Below are positions 28,201 through 39,566 of a stretch of DNA of 64,000 bases, in pieces. Position 1 is the first letter of the stretch. Every line of letters begins with the position of its first letter. The notes below the pieces were generated by a model, which ran no database searches, was not told the DNA's origin, and worked only from the letters and a program-made list of their open reading frames with translations. Where the stretch lies: positions 79,852,474-79,916,473 of the forward strand of contig CP154956.1 of assembly GCA_039621445.1 (NCBI GenBank), in the 5' to 3' direction. Made by a program: the position numbers and the translations under genes. The DNA comes from Euglena gracilis. Lineage: Eukaryota; Euglenida; Euglenophyceae; Euglenales.

Positions 28201-28600
28201 CTTGGTCATTTTGATTGCAAACTTTGCAGTGTTGTTGGGATTTGTCACTGGAGGTGATTGGTGCTGTGGGCAGGTTCAGCGAAGGTACCCGCCAGGGCAT
28301 CTCTGCCCGCCCAGTTGAAAAACGCACTCTTCTTATACAAAAATCAACCGACTCTGATGGTTTCAGCAGCGAGTGGCCCTGGCCTGGCCCCAGCAAAAAC
28401 TGTCGGTCGATTTTTCTAAAATCTGTTTTGTCCGGGCTCCACACCTGTCTGCAAATTCATTTGAACAAACCTGCTGGACAGAAACACTGCAAATTTTGTG
28501 GTTTTTAATAAATGGTTTCCATTGGAGATTGATAGAATTGGAAAATAATTGTTAATATATAGCAATAATGATAATCTAATGACCCATGATTCTACTGCAA
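25205..28600. other. Upstream region with poly-C repeats and no secure gene
   Basis: Beyond the head of the minus-strand gene, long G and C runs (25.2-25.7, 26.3-26.7 kb) alternate with unique AT-rich sequence. Open frames such as 27380-27811 on the plus strand use AT-rich codons, show no domain and have no splice context. A plus-strand MNNAAGEQAEPRTSPASP frame at 27286 is GC-richer but unsupported. Promoter elements of the minus gene may lie here; I cannot identify them. Confidence 0.35.
26271..26662. mobile_element. TA-flanked poly-C element, word AAATAAT
   Basis: It starts AACCCTCCCCTCAAATAAT and ends ATTATTTGGGGGGTT, with TA directly outside both ends (26269-26270, 26663-26664). CCCCCAAATAATACCCCCC recurs several times inside. 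About 392 bp, with no coding capacity. Confidence 0.6.
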
Positions 28601-28604
28601 AAAA

Positions 28605-28722
28605 GGGGTGGCGGACGCCGGTTCTGTCCAAAACCCAGCGTTCCGGACGCCGGTTCCGTCCGAAGGAACGGAACCGGCGTCCGGAACGCCGGGCTTTGGA
28701 CAGAACCGGCGTCCGCCACCCC
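28605..28722. repeat. Near-perfect palindrome (GACGCCGGTTCTGTCC family)
   Basis: Arms of about 58 bp from GGGGTGGCGGACGCCGG to CCGGCGTCCGCCACCCC, with an inner hairpin at CCGGTTCCGTCC and GGAACGGAACCGG. A homologous palindrome is at 39281-39397. The same GACGCCGGTTCTGTCC phrase occurs near 29.95-30.06, 36.87-37.0, 46.0-46.12, 47.22-47.35 and 48.0-48.09 kb. Confidence 0.8.
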
Positions 28723-28774
28723 TTGTTTAAAGCGGCGTTTTAGAGACGCCGGGTTCAGGACAGAACCGTACGAT

Positions 28775-29935
28775 TTCCAGTGACAGAAAATAAGAGCTCC
28801 AGGCGACGTGGCTGAATTTGGTGGTGATCGCCAGTCGTCTGATGAAAAGAGCTTTCGATTGAGGGGTGACTTTGTACCTGGACGATTGACACAGCCAGAA
28901 ATACACTCGCGATCGCCGGAATTTGGTGAAATGCAAAGTGGCGTGACATTGCAGATCAGTGGTCGGAGATTGGTCCTGGGAGTGTCCTTTGACCGAAGGT
29001 TGGGGACGCATTTCACAACTCTGGTGCCCCCAGGACCCCTCAGGTGGTTGATTTGAAGAGAAAAAACGTTTCTGTAAGGTTTATTCAGCATCTTAAACCA
29101 AAAATCACTGAAAATTACCACAAATTTCGACTCAGATTCTGGCCGATCCGACGATCGCGAGCGTATCTCGGGCTGCGTGCAACGTTAGGGTGCCAAGTTA
29201 CCCCTCGATCGAAAGCTCTTTTCAACAGAAGACCAGCGGTGCTCATCAGATCTTTCCACGCCGCGCGGTAACCCCCCCCCCAAATATTAGAAACCCGTTT
29301 CTTATATTTGGGCGGCCCAAAGGGTTTCTCATATTTGGGGGTTTCTTATATTTGGGTGTCGAAGGCCGGCCCCAAGGGTTTCTTATAAATGGAACTTTTT
29401 CTTCCTTCGGTTCCTTCATATAATTAATTACATGTGACCACTGTGTGTAGGATCTGACTGCCATTCAAAAAGTGGGGAAGGGGGTCGTGACACGGACAGG
29501 TGTTTCCAAAAAGCAGCTGCTTCTGAACTCTTGCTTTGCAAAGAAGCAATAGACTGGATTGGCTTCATCTTTGTGTTGATCGCGCCTTGAGATTTGTTGT
29601 GACCCATCGTGAAAATGAGGGGTTTCTTATATTTGGATTGACATCCAACAGCCCAGGGGTTTCTTATATTTGGGGGTTTCTTATATTTGGGTGTCTGCTG
29701 AAAATCAGCCTAAGGGTTTCTTATATTTGGAGATTTCTTATAGCAAGGGGTTTCTTATATTTGGGGGGGGGGGGTTACTCTATTTCCAAATCTGGGCGAA
29801 TTTTCACCAAATTTGGACATCCACCCCACTGGTCCCCAAACGGCAAAAATCATTGTCCCAGATGGTTGAAACACTCATACCAGCACCTTGGTGCCACTTT
29901 TGGGCACTTTTGGTGACATTTTTAGGAATGAAAAT
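28775..29935 (+). repeat. Dispersed repeat R1, copy interrupted by a TA element
   Basis: A 0.6-kb repeat recognised by AGAAAATAAGAGCTCCAGG, CTTTCGATTGAGGGG, CGTATCTCGGGCTGCG and GATCTTTCCACG. Copies lie at 45425-45985 (rearranged), 47395-47960 (opposite strand) and in part at 36640-36865. In this copy an element at 29271-29775 splits the block between TCTTTCCACG and TCTATTTCC. Confidence 0.75.
29271..29775. mobile_element. TA-flanked poly-C/poly-G element, word TTTCTTATATTTGGG
   Basis: It starts ACCCCCCCCCCAAATATTAG and ends TTCTTATATTTGGG, then a G-run and T. TA is duplicated on each side (29269-29270, 29776-29777). Six direct copies of TTTCTTATATTTGG lie inside. The matching empty site is seen at 45837-45838 and 36714-36715, where GGTACTCTATTTCC is uninterrupted. 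About 505 bp, non-coding. Confidence 0.82.
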
Positions 29936-30613
29936 CGGACGCCGGGTTTTGGACAAAACCGGCGTTCCTAACGCCGGGTTATAGGACAGAACCGGCATCC
30001 GGAAAACCCGTGGGGGGGGGAACGCCGGTTCTGTCCTGAACCCGGCGTCTCAAACGCCGGTTTAAAGAATTTTCCTGGCGTCAACTTCAACTGCATTCTC
30101 TACCCCCTCCCACGGCCCGCCGCCAAAACCGGGTTATAGAGGCCCTGTTTAGTGGCCGGGTCTGGGGGGGCATACCCTCACCCCCCCCCTATTTATCATA
30201 CCCTCACCCGCCTTCCTATTTGACCCCCCCCAAAATGGCCAATCAGCGGGACAAGACGGGTCAATTTTGGTAAAGCCGCAAAAAGCGCTCAGAAAACCAA
30301 AAAAAAAGGCCAAATAGGGGAGGGTTGAGGGTAAGTGGGGGGGGTTTAAGTTGAGGCTTCTTTTGTGGCCAGAAGAAAAAGAAGAAGAAGTAGAGGTTAG
30401 TTGGGAGAGTACTTAGTGGCATTGGAAACCCCAACTTGTGCCACCCACCCCGTTCACATCATGTCTGGCCCAGGAAATAGGGTTTAATTAGGGCTGGGTG
30501 ATGCAGATGGTGGCAACAAAAACATCCGCTGGTCAAACAACGTGGATGAATGAACGAAAAAAATCGGCCATGGCATTTGGTTTGTGTTCACTCACAACGG
30601 GGTCAGGTTATTA

Positions 30614-30970
30614 CCGTACCGCCACCCCCCCAGTTAGTCACTCCCTCCCCTGTTGGTCACCCCCGGCTTTGCCCTCAACGTCATCTTTCTTTGGCAAAAT
30701 GAAGCCGAAGACACAAGTGCCGGATATTCCCTCCCAAGTGGCGGAAATCCAAGTTGTTGGTGTGGTCAGTTTGATTGTTGTGAAGGTATTTTTTATCCAC
30801 CAGGTGGTGCCCTCAAACCCCGTCATGCTTTGTACCACATGACCCCCCCCCCGTCAGTCACCCCCCCCTGAAATGGTCCCCCCCCCCCGAGTTAATCACC
30901 CTGTATTAGTCACCCTGGCCGAATTCCCCTTCCAGGGGGGGTGACTAACCATGGGGGGGGGGGGGCACGG
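30614..30970. mobile_element. TA-flanked poly-C element, word AGTTAGTCAC
   Basis: It starts near CCGTACCGCCACCCCCC, then AGTTAGTCAC, and ends GTGACTAACCATGGGG and GGCACGG before TA (30971-30972). TA stands at 30612-30613. The word AGTTAGTCAC or GTTAATCACC beside C-runs recurs inside. It is a relative of the element at 31339. Confidence 0.6.
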
Positions 30971-31338
30971 TATCATGTCTGGGAAGGAGGAGCAAATGGG
31001 TTGGGCTTACCTGCAAGCATTGTGGTGGAGGAGTCAATATGCCAGCTGAGATGGGTGACCTTCCAATCCTTGGCATGCGAGATGCAGGGATTTCCTCCTC
31101 CTCTTGGCATTCCAGCAACACCATTTCGACCCATGAATTAGTCTCTAATGGAGAAGCGCAGTGCTTACAAGGGGAGGGCACTCCATCCAAAGATCCCAAC
31201 TCAAGAGGCATGTTTCCCCACTCCACCCCTCCCCCCCATGTCCCAAAACGTGCCCCCAACACCCCCAAGGTTGCTTTTCTGACATTTAACTTCACCCCCC
31301 TCAAAGTGGCAGCTCCGTGCGGAAAATTGGCCATGCTA

Positions 31339-31660
31339 CCATGCCCCCCCCCCTAGTTAGTCACCCCCCCCCCTATTAGTCACCCTTGGGCCCCAGGCAA
31401 AAAAATTTTTTTCGAAGGGAAATATTTTTCTTTGTAAAAAAAACACCGAATTTGGCCATCGGAATTTTTTTGATGGTTGCCATCCATGAAAAGTGCCCTG
31501 GAATGCCCAAAAACAACTTGAAACCCCCCAAGAATTGGGGCAGGGGCAAAATTTGGGCATAAATCGACCCCCCCCCCGAGTTAGTCACCCCCCCCCCTGT
31601 TAGTCACCCTTGGCCAAATTCCCCGCCCAAGGGGGTGACTAACTCGGGGGGGGACCACGG
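31339..31660. mobile_element. TA-flanked poly-C element, word AGTTAGTCAC, with known empty site
   Basis: It starts CCATGCCCCCCCCC, then TAGTTAGTCACC, and ends GGTGACTAACTCGGGG and GACCACGG. TA is duplicated (31337-31338, 31661-31662). The flanks GCGGAAAATTGGCCATGC and CTTCTGGAGGTCGGG are contiguous at 52829-52860 around a single TA, so the empty site is present in this window. 322 bp. Confidence 0.82.
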
Positions 31661-31662
31661 TA

Positions 31663-33391
31663 CTTCTGGAGGTCGGGCCGACCCAGGTGGAGTTTCAGAA
31701 AATCCCGGGAATGAAAACTGACCATTTTATTGGGAATGTTGACAAAGGCCACCATTTTCTCACCATTTTGGTCAAGACGGCCGGTGTTTTCCAGCTCGAA
31801 TTTAATCCAGCAATTTTACCTCAGCAGTTTTGTCCAGCTCCAGTCCCGCCCACCTCGAAGTAGGGGGGGTTGGGGGACACACAAGTGCTGTTTCCTTTTC
31901 ACTTCGGAACCAAATTTTTCTCAACAGTTGTGAAATTTTGAAATTATATTTTCGCATTTTGTCAGGAGGAAAACCTGTCACATCCTGTGACAAATCTAGG
32001 TGTGTTGGAAACCTGTTTAAAATTGATTTATTTCCTCATTGACAAAGGTGATCAAAGCAAAAATGGGCATTCAACCATTTTCCAAATATCACCCCCCCCC
32101 ATTTATTGTCCCACCGACCTGCCCCCGGGAGGCTCGATCGAGCAATATGGGGGGACAATAAGATCGTACCAAAGGAATTTCATTGTCCAGGCCAAAAAAC
32201 CTCCCGTCGTCCGGGGCCCAGGGACAATATGGGGGGGGTATTATTCTTCCAGATTTAAAGCACTGAATCTTGTTTGAATCTGAGAAAGTTGTGTGGAAGA
32301 TGACTTTTTTCTTGGTTAAAGCTTTTTGACCCCCCCCGCACAATCTTCAAAAAAGCATTGCACTTTTCCGGGGCCGCTTGTAGCAGGGGGCACCAAACAC
32401 TGGTGTGGTGGGTCGTGTCACCCTGGAAGGGTGGAAGAGCCTGCTACTCGCGGGGGAAGAAGTGGCTCGCCATCGCTGGCCCTGATACCTTGGGGCAAAG
32501 GCCATACGCGAGTCGTCTGGAGGTGAAGCTGCTGGTAGATTTGCGGTGAATCCCTCGCCTTCAATCACCACGGGCTGGCAGCATTCACTTCCTCTATGTG
32601 GGCTTGCAAAAACGGATTCCATGCGGTATCTCCTTCTCACATCAACAGTGAAAATAAGAGGCTCTGAGAACAACACAGAAGATGTTGACCGAGGACGCTG
32701 ATGGAGAACGTCTGGGTAGAACCCAACTCACACTCACTGTGGAACAAGAATACGCCACAAGGGAAAAAAATATGACCAAATCTGGCGTCCGAAATGTTTG
32801 TGCCTGGTAAAAAAAATTTGCCCCAACATGTCAAAAATTTTGCCAGCCCCTTCAAAAAAAATATATGCCCAAATGTCTCAAAAAGCTTTTGCACTGCGTC
32901 CCCAAATATTTGCACTTGTTCCGAAAAAAGTTACCCTTTTGCACAATGAAAAAAAGCCTCACACTGCTGCGCAATGGCAAAAGATGCACTCCGGTTGAAG
33001 GTTTCAATAGGAAAAATTGGGGTCCAATCACGATCCCCTTGGGCACCCCCTGTTTCACCCAGCCTTCCGAAAGGAACTGGCTGACGATGGAGCAGCGTCG
33101 CATGCAGGTAATTTTTTTGGGGCAAAACATTGTGCTGCAATCCAATCTCTCTAAGATTGCCAATCCGCCGCTGAAGCGGCGGTTGAAGTTAGAGGAGATG
33201 GGTTCTGTGGACGACGGTGCAAGTTCCTTGTGCAACACTCCTCAGTAATCGGCTTACCTGAACTGGCACGCTGACCCTGCGCCTGAAAGCGCAGCTGTCA
33301 AATCTTCTCTACCGTCCCCTCTGTGTTTCCTCTGTGTTTCTGTGTGGTGTTTGTGCATTTGGTGACACAGACGTTGTGGCAGCCAAAAATA
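31663..33391. other. Mixed repeat and unique sequence; possible isolated exons
   Basis: Contains another C-run element (about 32090-32238; words ATTGTCCC and GGGACAATATGG). There are also two short GC-richer plus-strand frames: RGKKWLAIAGPDTL, then YASRLEVKLLVDL (about 32430-32549), and NWGPITIPLGTPCFTQPSER, which ends at a good donor ATGCAG|GTAATT (about 33008-33108). I cannot join them into a gene. Confidence 0.3.
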
Positions 33392-33759
33392 CCATGCCCC
33401 CCCCCCGAGCTATTCCCGTCCCCAGGACCCTTTACGGCCCAATGGGAACAGTACCGGGGGGGGGGAACAGCTCGGGGGGGGGGGACCTAGGTCCCCCCCC
33501 CCCGAGCTATTCCCATACCCGACCCTCGGGCAACCCAAAAGGGGTCATTTTTGGCAACTTTTTTGGATGTTCGCAAAAAATCGTCAATTTTGAGCACATT
33601 TGCCAAAAGGTGATTTTTGAAAATGGTCCAAAAACGTCGATTTTTGACCACTTTCTTAGGAAGTTCTTTATAAAAAGTGCTATGACAGTGAGCTATTCCC
33701 GTACCCCCAATGGGAATAGCTCGGGGGGGGGGGGAATAGCTCGGGGGGGGGGGGCATGG
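33392..33759. mobile_element. TA-flanked poly-C element, word GAGCTATTCCC
   Basis: It starts CCATGCCCCCCCCCCGAGC, then TATTCCCGTCCCC, and ends GGGAATAGCTCGGGG and GGCATGG. TA flanks both ends (33390-33391, 33760-33761). GAGCTATTCCC or its complement occurs about six times, always against a C or G run. The interior includes TATAAAAAGTGCTATGACAGT, shared with the element near 58 kb. 368 bp. Confidence 0.72.
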
Positions 33760-34379
33760 TATTTGTTGTTCTGTGAACCGTGAGGTCTACCATTTCATCT
33801 GTGCAGATCTGCATTGTAGTCCAAAAAAAGGCGTGGGTTTGTGAGGGTTGCTGTTATGTACACCCGTATGCTGTTGTGAATGAAATTGATTTGCAACATT
33901 TGCAGAAAAATCAAAATAAACAGGGGACGATGGGTTGCAACAAGAACACAAGTGGCGGCGAATGTGACTGACAAAGACCCAGTGCGAGAGAACCTTGCGG
34001 TGCCAAGGGGAATGGAGGGGTCGGCATTGTGAACGTGTGAATGGATTACAGGTTCACAATGTGGCACCCGTGAATGTACCCCTGTTCCTCACATGGGGAA
34101 GCTCGTGAATGGTTAACGGCTTTTCGTGACCCTAACCCTACTCCTTCAAATAACGTCAGAAACTCTTTTTTTTTTACCACAGGTTAACGCTATCAGGAAT
34201 TCTTTTTATGCTAAAATTGCACTTTTTCTGCTCCACGGGGTTTGGTCAAGGGTTTGGATGCTTTTGAAAAGGAAAACCATTGTGGTCGTTTCTATCGACC
34301 ATGTGGTCGGCCCGACCCCCCAAAAGTCCTTTAAAAACGTGTTCAGCCCGCCATGCCTGCCCTGAAATTCGTGGTCATG

Positions 34380-34545
34380 AACACGTTTTCAATGAGGGCA
34401 TTTGTGGCAATGACACGTTTTCAGTGAAGGCATCTGTGTTCAGGCACGTTTTCAATGAGGGCATTTGTGGCAATGACACGTTTTCAGTGAAGGCATTTGT
34501 GTTCAGGCACGTTTTCAGTGAGGGCATCTGTGGCAACCCCCAGCA
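34380..34545. repeat. Tandem ~31-bp unit (CACGTTTTCARTGARGGCAT)
   Basis: Alternating units ending TTTGTGGCAATGA and CTGTGTTCAGG, each starting with ACGTTTTCA. The same array is found at 35390-35540, inverted at 48375-48470 and at 53145-53290. It encodes an apparent KTCLNTDAFTENVSLPQ repeat only because two units make 63 bp, a multiple of three. Confidence 0.75.
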
Positions 34546-34699
34546 AGAAACGAAAATTGCTATCATGAAAAATCGGCGTGCGGTTGAGAGGCCGGGTGGT
34601 CCTCAACGGGTGAGGCGGGTCGGGGGCACTCTACAACACGACAGAAGGCTAGGTTGCCTTGGAGCACAACGACAGGGAGTGGCGGACATCACGGCACAC

Positions 34700-35339
34700 G
34701 ACACGCTTTACACAAAAAAAGAGCCATACTTTGGTGGCCGCCGCAAATCTTGGCAATGAAAATGATATGCCAAACCGCAGGCGTCACAGACAACTTTGTT
34801 CAGCTCCACACAATTTGGATTTTTCGGAATGGCAACACCACAAAAACCACATTTCTCCTGTTTTATAAGCAGTCGGGACACAGCACGAGGCACAGAATTG
34901 GCGCTCTGAGGAAGGCAAGACACTCGCTCGGTCGTTGTTTTGCGGAATGCCCGAACGACGGCATTCACGCATGTCTGAAAAGAGGTTGCCGAACGATTCC
35001 CTGAAACGAACAAAGTTCCCGACTGCTGCTCACGTTGAGCCACACATTGTTCAATGACGCTCGCCTCATCGAACAACAGGCTGGGTTCCAGCCCGCCAGG
35101 CAACAAAGAAAGCATCCAGCTCAGGATAAGAGGCTTGCCGATGTTGACACAGTTTGGCGAACTCCAAACAGTTGGCAACAGCAGCAAGCTCTGCACCCAC
35201 GGAGCCGGACTTTTTCTTTGTGTTGCCCTGTGCCAGCAAGCTGCCATGAAGGGGGTCAGCCTTCGGCAGCCAGGAACAGTTCCGTCCTAGGGGGTGGTGG
35301 CAAAAGACCATTCACAAAGTTTGCCGTGCGTTTGGCCAT
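34700..35339 (-). pseudogene. Decayed gene with PHD-type zinc finger, probably of a mobile element
   Basis: A start-like MAKRTANFVNGLLPPPPR at 35339 is followed after frame changes by LAAVANCLEFAKLCQHRQ, DEASVIEQCVAQREQQSG, CVNAVVRAFRKTTTE, then KCGFCGVAIP, NCVELNKVVCDACGLAYHFH and CQDLRRPPKYGSFF. The C-x2-C, C, C-x2-C-x4-H-x2-C order is that of a PHD finger. The last C-x2-C (CKAC) lies in another frame after a T-run near 34723, so the finger is broken by one base. PHD fingers bind histone tails or other partners. Partial copies at 48.1 and 53.3 kb, in the same repeat context, show it is dispersed. Confidence 0.6.
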
Positions 35340-35640
35340 ATTGGCAGGGCTGCGGGAAAAAGGAAAAAAAGAAAAAAAAGGAGGGGGGTGACACGTTTTC
35401 AGTGAGGGCATTTGTGGCAATGACACGTTTTCAGTGAAGGCATCTGTGTTCAGGCACGTTTTCAGTGAGGGCATTTGTGGCAATGACACGTTTTCAATGA
35501 AGGCATCTGTGTTCAGGCACGTTTTCAATGAGGGCGCCGTTTTTTGGGGTCCGAATTTCACAAATTCGCGTTTTTGACCCATTGCGTGAATCATGACCAC
35601 GAATTTCAGGGCAGGCATTTGGCGGGCTCTGAACACGTTT

Positions 35641-35770
35641 TTTATACACAAATTGTGGCTAAGCCCAGATTTCAGCCTGAAAACGTGTTCAGCCAGGGGG
35701 CCCTTCGGGGGCCCCCTGGCTGAACACGTTTTCAGGCTGAAATCTGGGCTCAGCCACAATTTGTGTATAG
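35641..35770. repeat. Near-perfect 130-bp palindrome
   Basis: Arms of about 62 bp from TTTATACACAAATTGTGG to CCACAATTTGTGTATAG meet at GGGGGCCCTTCGGGGGCCCCC. A shorter homologue, CACAAATTGTGGCTGAGCCC and its complement, is at about 52967-53033. It would extrude as a cruciform and looks like a hairpin MITE. Confidence 0.85.
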
Positions 35771-36225
35771 AAAAAAGGGGGGGGTTATGCGGTGCAGTGG
35801 CCATTTCTGTCGACCTCCAGAGGTCGGCCCGACCTCTGGAGGCCTTTTGAAGACCCGGGGCCTTCAAAACCTCCATTCGGGGGTCAATTTGTCAAAAATT
35901 CAGGGTAATGAGTTCTTTTTGCAGCTGTTCTGTTGAAGGTGTCTTGTGCAAGCTACCCCCCCCCCAGACCCCCCTCCAAAAAAAAAATCCCCTTGTGTGT
36001 GCTAATCAAGGATAACTGAATCGCGCTCCCTGATGAACTTAGTCGTCCTCCCGGGGGGGGGGGGGGGGCTGCCCCCCCCCCCTGGACCCCCCGCCCTCCA
36101 ATAACAAAATCCCCTTGTGTGTGTGCAAGGCAACGATGGGTCTTCGGTGCGCCGTCCCGCCCCGAAAAATCGCCCAAAAGTGACTGTTTTCACATTATTT
36201 TTGAAGCCCGACGGGGCCACCAAGT

Positions 36226-36227
36226 CT

Positions 36228-36271
<44 letters not shown>

Positions 36272-36300
36272 TGCGTGCGTGCGTGAGTGCGTGCGCGCGC
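36226..36300. repeat. (TG)n / (GCGTGC) microsatellite
   Basis: About 22 TG dinucleotides followed by TGCGTGCGTGCGTGAG. A second TG run is at 36547-36572, on the other side of the TA-flanked element at 36310. Confidence 0.9.
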
Positions 36301-36309
36301 ATATGTGTA

Positions 36310-36545
36310 CCGCCTCCCCCCCCTAATTGACCCCCCCCCCTAATTGACCAAACGCCCTGGGGAAAATTTTTCAACCCCCCCCCCCCTAATTGACTGCCCG
36401 GGGGGATTTTGTGCTGAAGCACCCCCTAATTGACGATACCCCCCCCCCCTAATTGACGCACCCCCCCCCTAATTGAACCCCCCCAAATTGACCAAAAGGG
36501 GGGTCCCGTGGAGAGGTCCCACGGTCAATTAGGGGGGGGAGGTGG
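36310..36545. mobile_element. TA-flanked poly-C element, word TAATTGAC, inside a TG microsatellite
   Basis: It starts CCGCCTCCCCCCCCTAATTG and ends CAATTAGGGGGGGGAGGTGG, with TA outside both ends (36308-36309, 36546-36547). CCCCCCTAATTGAC recurs about seven times. TG-repeat sequence lies on both sides. 236 bp. Confidence 0.72.
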
Positions 36546-38447
36546 TATGTGTGTGTGTGTGTGTGTGTGTGCTTCCTCCAATTGGGAATGTGGCAGATTT
36601 GACGTGTGTGGTTCCTCCAATTGGGAATGTGGCAGATTTGACGTACCCCTCGATCGAAAGCCCTTTTCAACAGACGACCAGCGGTGCTCATCAGATCTTT
36701 CCACGCTGCACGGTACTCTATTTCCAAATTTGGGCCAATTTTAACAAATTTGGATATCCACCCTAGTGGTCCCCAGATGGCAAAATTCATTGTCCTTGAT
36801 GGTTGAAACACTCATACCAGCACCTCAGGGCCACTTTTGGGCACTTTTGGTGACATTTTTAGGAATGAAAACCGGACGCCGGGCTTTGGACAAAGCCGGC
36901 GTTCCTAACACCGGGCTTTAGGACAGAACCGGCGTCCGGAAAGCCCGTGGGGGGGGACGCCGGTTCTGTCCAGAGCCCGGCGTCTCAAACGCCGGCTTAA
37001 AAAGCTTTTGCACTGCGTCCCCAAATATTTGCACTTGTTCCGAAAAAAGTTACCCTTTTGCACAATGAAAAAAGACGGGTCACGTGTGACCAATGTGACC
37101 TCACATACACGTCACATGTGACCTATTTTTAGAACTTTTGGATCCAAAAATAGATCCAATTAGGAATTTATCACGCATTTTTGGCAATTTTGATTCCTAA
37201 TTCGGCTGCCAATTCCTAATTAGGTGCCATTTTTGGTTCCCAATGGGATGCAGAAACCCTCCATGTGTGGGTCGCGGGGGGGGGGGTCGCGGGGGGTACA
37301 CCCCCAACGTTGCTACCCTCACCCTATTTGCCCCCCCCCTAATTGGCAAATTGGCCTCCGGGACAAGGCCGGCAAATTTCGGCAAGGCCGCAAAAAGGGC
37401 TCAGAAAACCTCCAAAAATGTCCAATCTGGCCCTGGTCTGAACCCCCCCCTCTCTGCATTCCAGAGGATGTTGGGGACCTCCGGGCTCCGCTCCCCCCCC
37501 CCCGGTGTCCAATCCACCCCAACCGCCAAAGGAAGATCGGCAAAATGGGGTTCGAACCACACCCGCTGGTCGTGGACCGGAGCATGGCATACTATGGTAT
37601 TGACCACTGTACTGCAATACCCCCCCTTATTTGGAAATTTAAGCCAATTTTGTGTCAAGAACTGTGTTTGGGCCAAGAGTTAGGGGGAGCCCAGGGGCGG
37701 TCGCCCCTGGGCCCCCCTAAAACCTTGGCCCAAAACACTGTTCTTGTTTAAAACCTGTTTTCTGGGCCCGACGCCTGTCTTGAAATTCTACTGACATTAA
37801 ACGATTTCAGGCTGAAATTGTTTATGTCGGTCGATTTCCATTCAGGCGCCCGTTTATGAAAGTCGATTTCCATTCAGGCGCCCGTTTATGAAAGTCGATT
37901 TCCATTCCATTGAAATCTGTTGCTAGTCAGATTGGGAATTTTTAGTGATTTTTTGGACATTTTGGATTTCCCTTTTTTTTGACATGTTTGGTCCTATGGG
38001 GTTGTGGAGGAGTTATGGATCAGACAAAAACCAAATTTTGTGGCCAGGTGATCACAGCTGGCTGAACTTTGGATGGAACAGACGGAAGGACGGTACTTAA
38101 GATTATTATTTTCTGGATCTTCAGAAATAGCATTCGGCAAATTTGTCCTGAACCAGTTGTCATCACTGGTCATCTAAAAGAAAAGCTTTCGGGTGAGGAG
38201 TTATTTGGCAATGTCAACCCTATTTTCTGGGCTCGACGCCTGTATTGCAATTATATTGACATCATCGGATTTCGGGCCAAGGCTGTGTTCATAGCAAAAG
38301 GCTGTGTTCATGGCTTTGGTCAAAATCTGTGTTTGTAATAAAACGCAGACTCTGGCCTGAGTCTCTGTTTTGAAACGCTGAGTCTGTTATTCGGCCTGAG
38401 TCTGCGTTTCGAAACGCAGACTCAGGTCAGAGTCTGCGTTTAAGAAG

Positions 38448-39262
38448 CAGTTCTTGATATAGAGATTGAAAAAAAGAAAAAAGCATTCCGAAAAAAAGAG
38501 ACAAAATGTTGGTCGACATTAACAGGTTTCAGGCTGAAACTGAAAATGTCCCAAAACGGAACAAAAAGGCATTTAAAAAAGGAAACAAAAGGTTGGTCGA
38601 TTTCCAAGACATCGGAAACCGTTATGTCAGTCGATTTCCATTCAGGCGCCCGTTTATGACAGTCGATTTCCATTCAGGCGCCGTTTATGTCAGTCGATTT
38701 CCATTCAGGCGCCCGTTAATGGGCCAAAAACCACTTTTTTGACCATATTTCCGTCCAGGCGGTTCGGTCGAATGAATATCAAGACAGGCGTCGGGCCCAG
38801 ACAAAATAGGTTTTAGAAAAATCGACCGACACTAACAGATTCAGCAGGGGCGCCGGGCGCGAGCGAGCGAAGCGAGCCGCCCGGACGCCTGGACGGAAAT
38901 ATGGTCAAAAAAGTGGTTTTTGGCCCATTAACGGGCGCCTGAATGGAAATCGACTGACATAAACGGCGCCTGAATGGAAATCGACCGACATGAACGGGCG
39001 CCTGAATGGAAATCGACCGACATAAACGGGCGCCTGAATGGAAATCGACTGACATAAACGGGCGCCTGAATGGAAATCGACTGACATAAACGGTTTCCGA
39101 TGTCTTGGAAATCGACCAACCTTTTGTCTCCTTTTTTGAATGCCTTTTTGTTCCGTTTTGGGACATTGTCAGTTTCAGCCTGAAACCCGTTAATGTCGAC
39201 CAACCGTTTCCTTTTTTTTTCGGAATGCTTTTTTCTTTTTTCAATCTCTATATCAAGAACTG
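38448..39262. repeat. Inverted-repeat element with internal GTCGATTTCCATTCAGGC tandem units
   Basis: CAGTTCTTGATATAGAGATTG at the left returns as CAATCTCTATATCAAGAACTG at the right. Both arms carry several copies of a unit of about 31 bp, GTCGATTTCCATTCAGGCGC then CCGTTTATGA. The centre near 38.85 kb holds GCGAGCGAGCGAAGCGAGC. A relative of the unit array occurs at 37.85-37.92 and 46.63-46.73 kb. Peptides such as RFPFRRPFMSVDF are products of the repeat, not a gene. Confidence 0.78.
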
Positions 39263-39280
39263 CGTCTCTACTACAAAAAA

Positions 39281-39397
39281 GAGGTGTCGGACGCCGGTTC
39301 TGTCCAAAGCCTGGCGTTCCAAACGCCGGTTCCGTCCGAAGGACGGAACCGGCGTTTGGAACGCCGGGCTTTGGACAGAACCGACGTCCGACACCTC
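39281..39397. repeat. Palindrome, second copy of the GACGCCGGTTCTGTCC family
   Basis: GAGGTGTCGGACGCCGG to CCGACGTCCGACACCTC, with inner hairpin CGCCGGTTCCGTCC and GGACGGAACCGGCG. It is homologous to 28605-28722 and adjoins the foldback at 38448-39262. Confidence 0.8.
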
Positions 39398-39566
39398 TGG
39401 GACACCTTTGTTTAAGCCGGCGTTTTAGAGACGCCGGGCTCAGGACAGAACCGGCGTCCCCAACCTTCGGCCAAAGGACACTCCCAGGACCAATCTCCGA
39501 CCACTGATCTGCAATGTCACACCACTTTGCACTTCACCAAATTCTGGCGATCGCGAGGGTAACGTG

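Noticed and set aside
38448-39262. Repeated peptide RFPFRRPFMSVDF as a possible repeat protein.
   Set aside because: It is produced by a DNA repeat of about 31 bp in an inverted-repeat element and appears on both strands.
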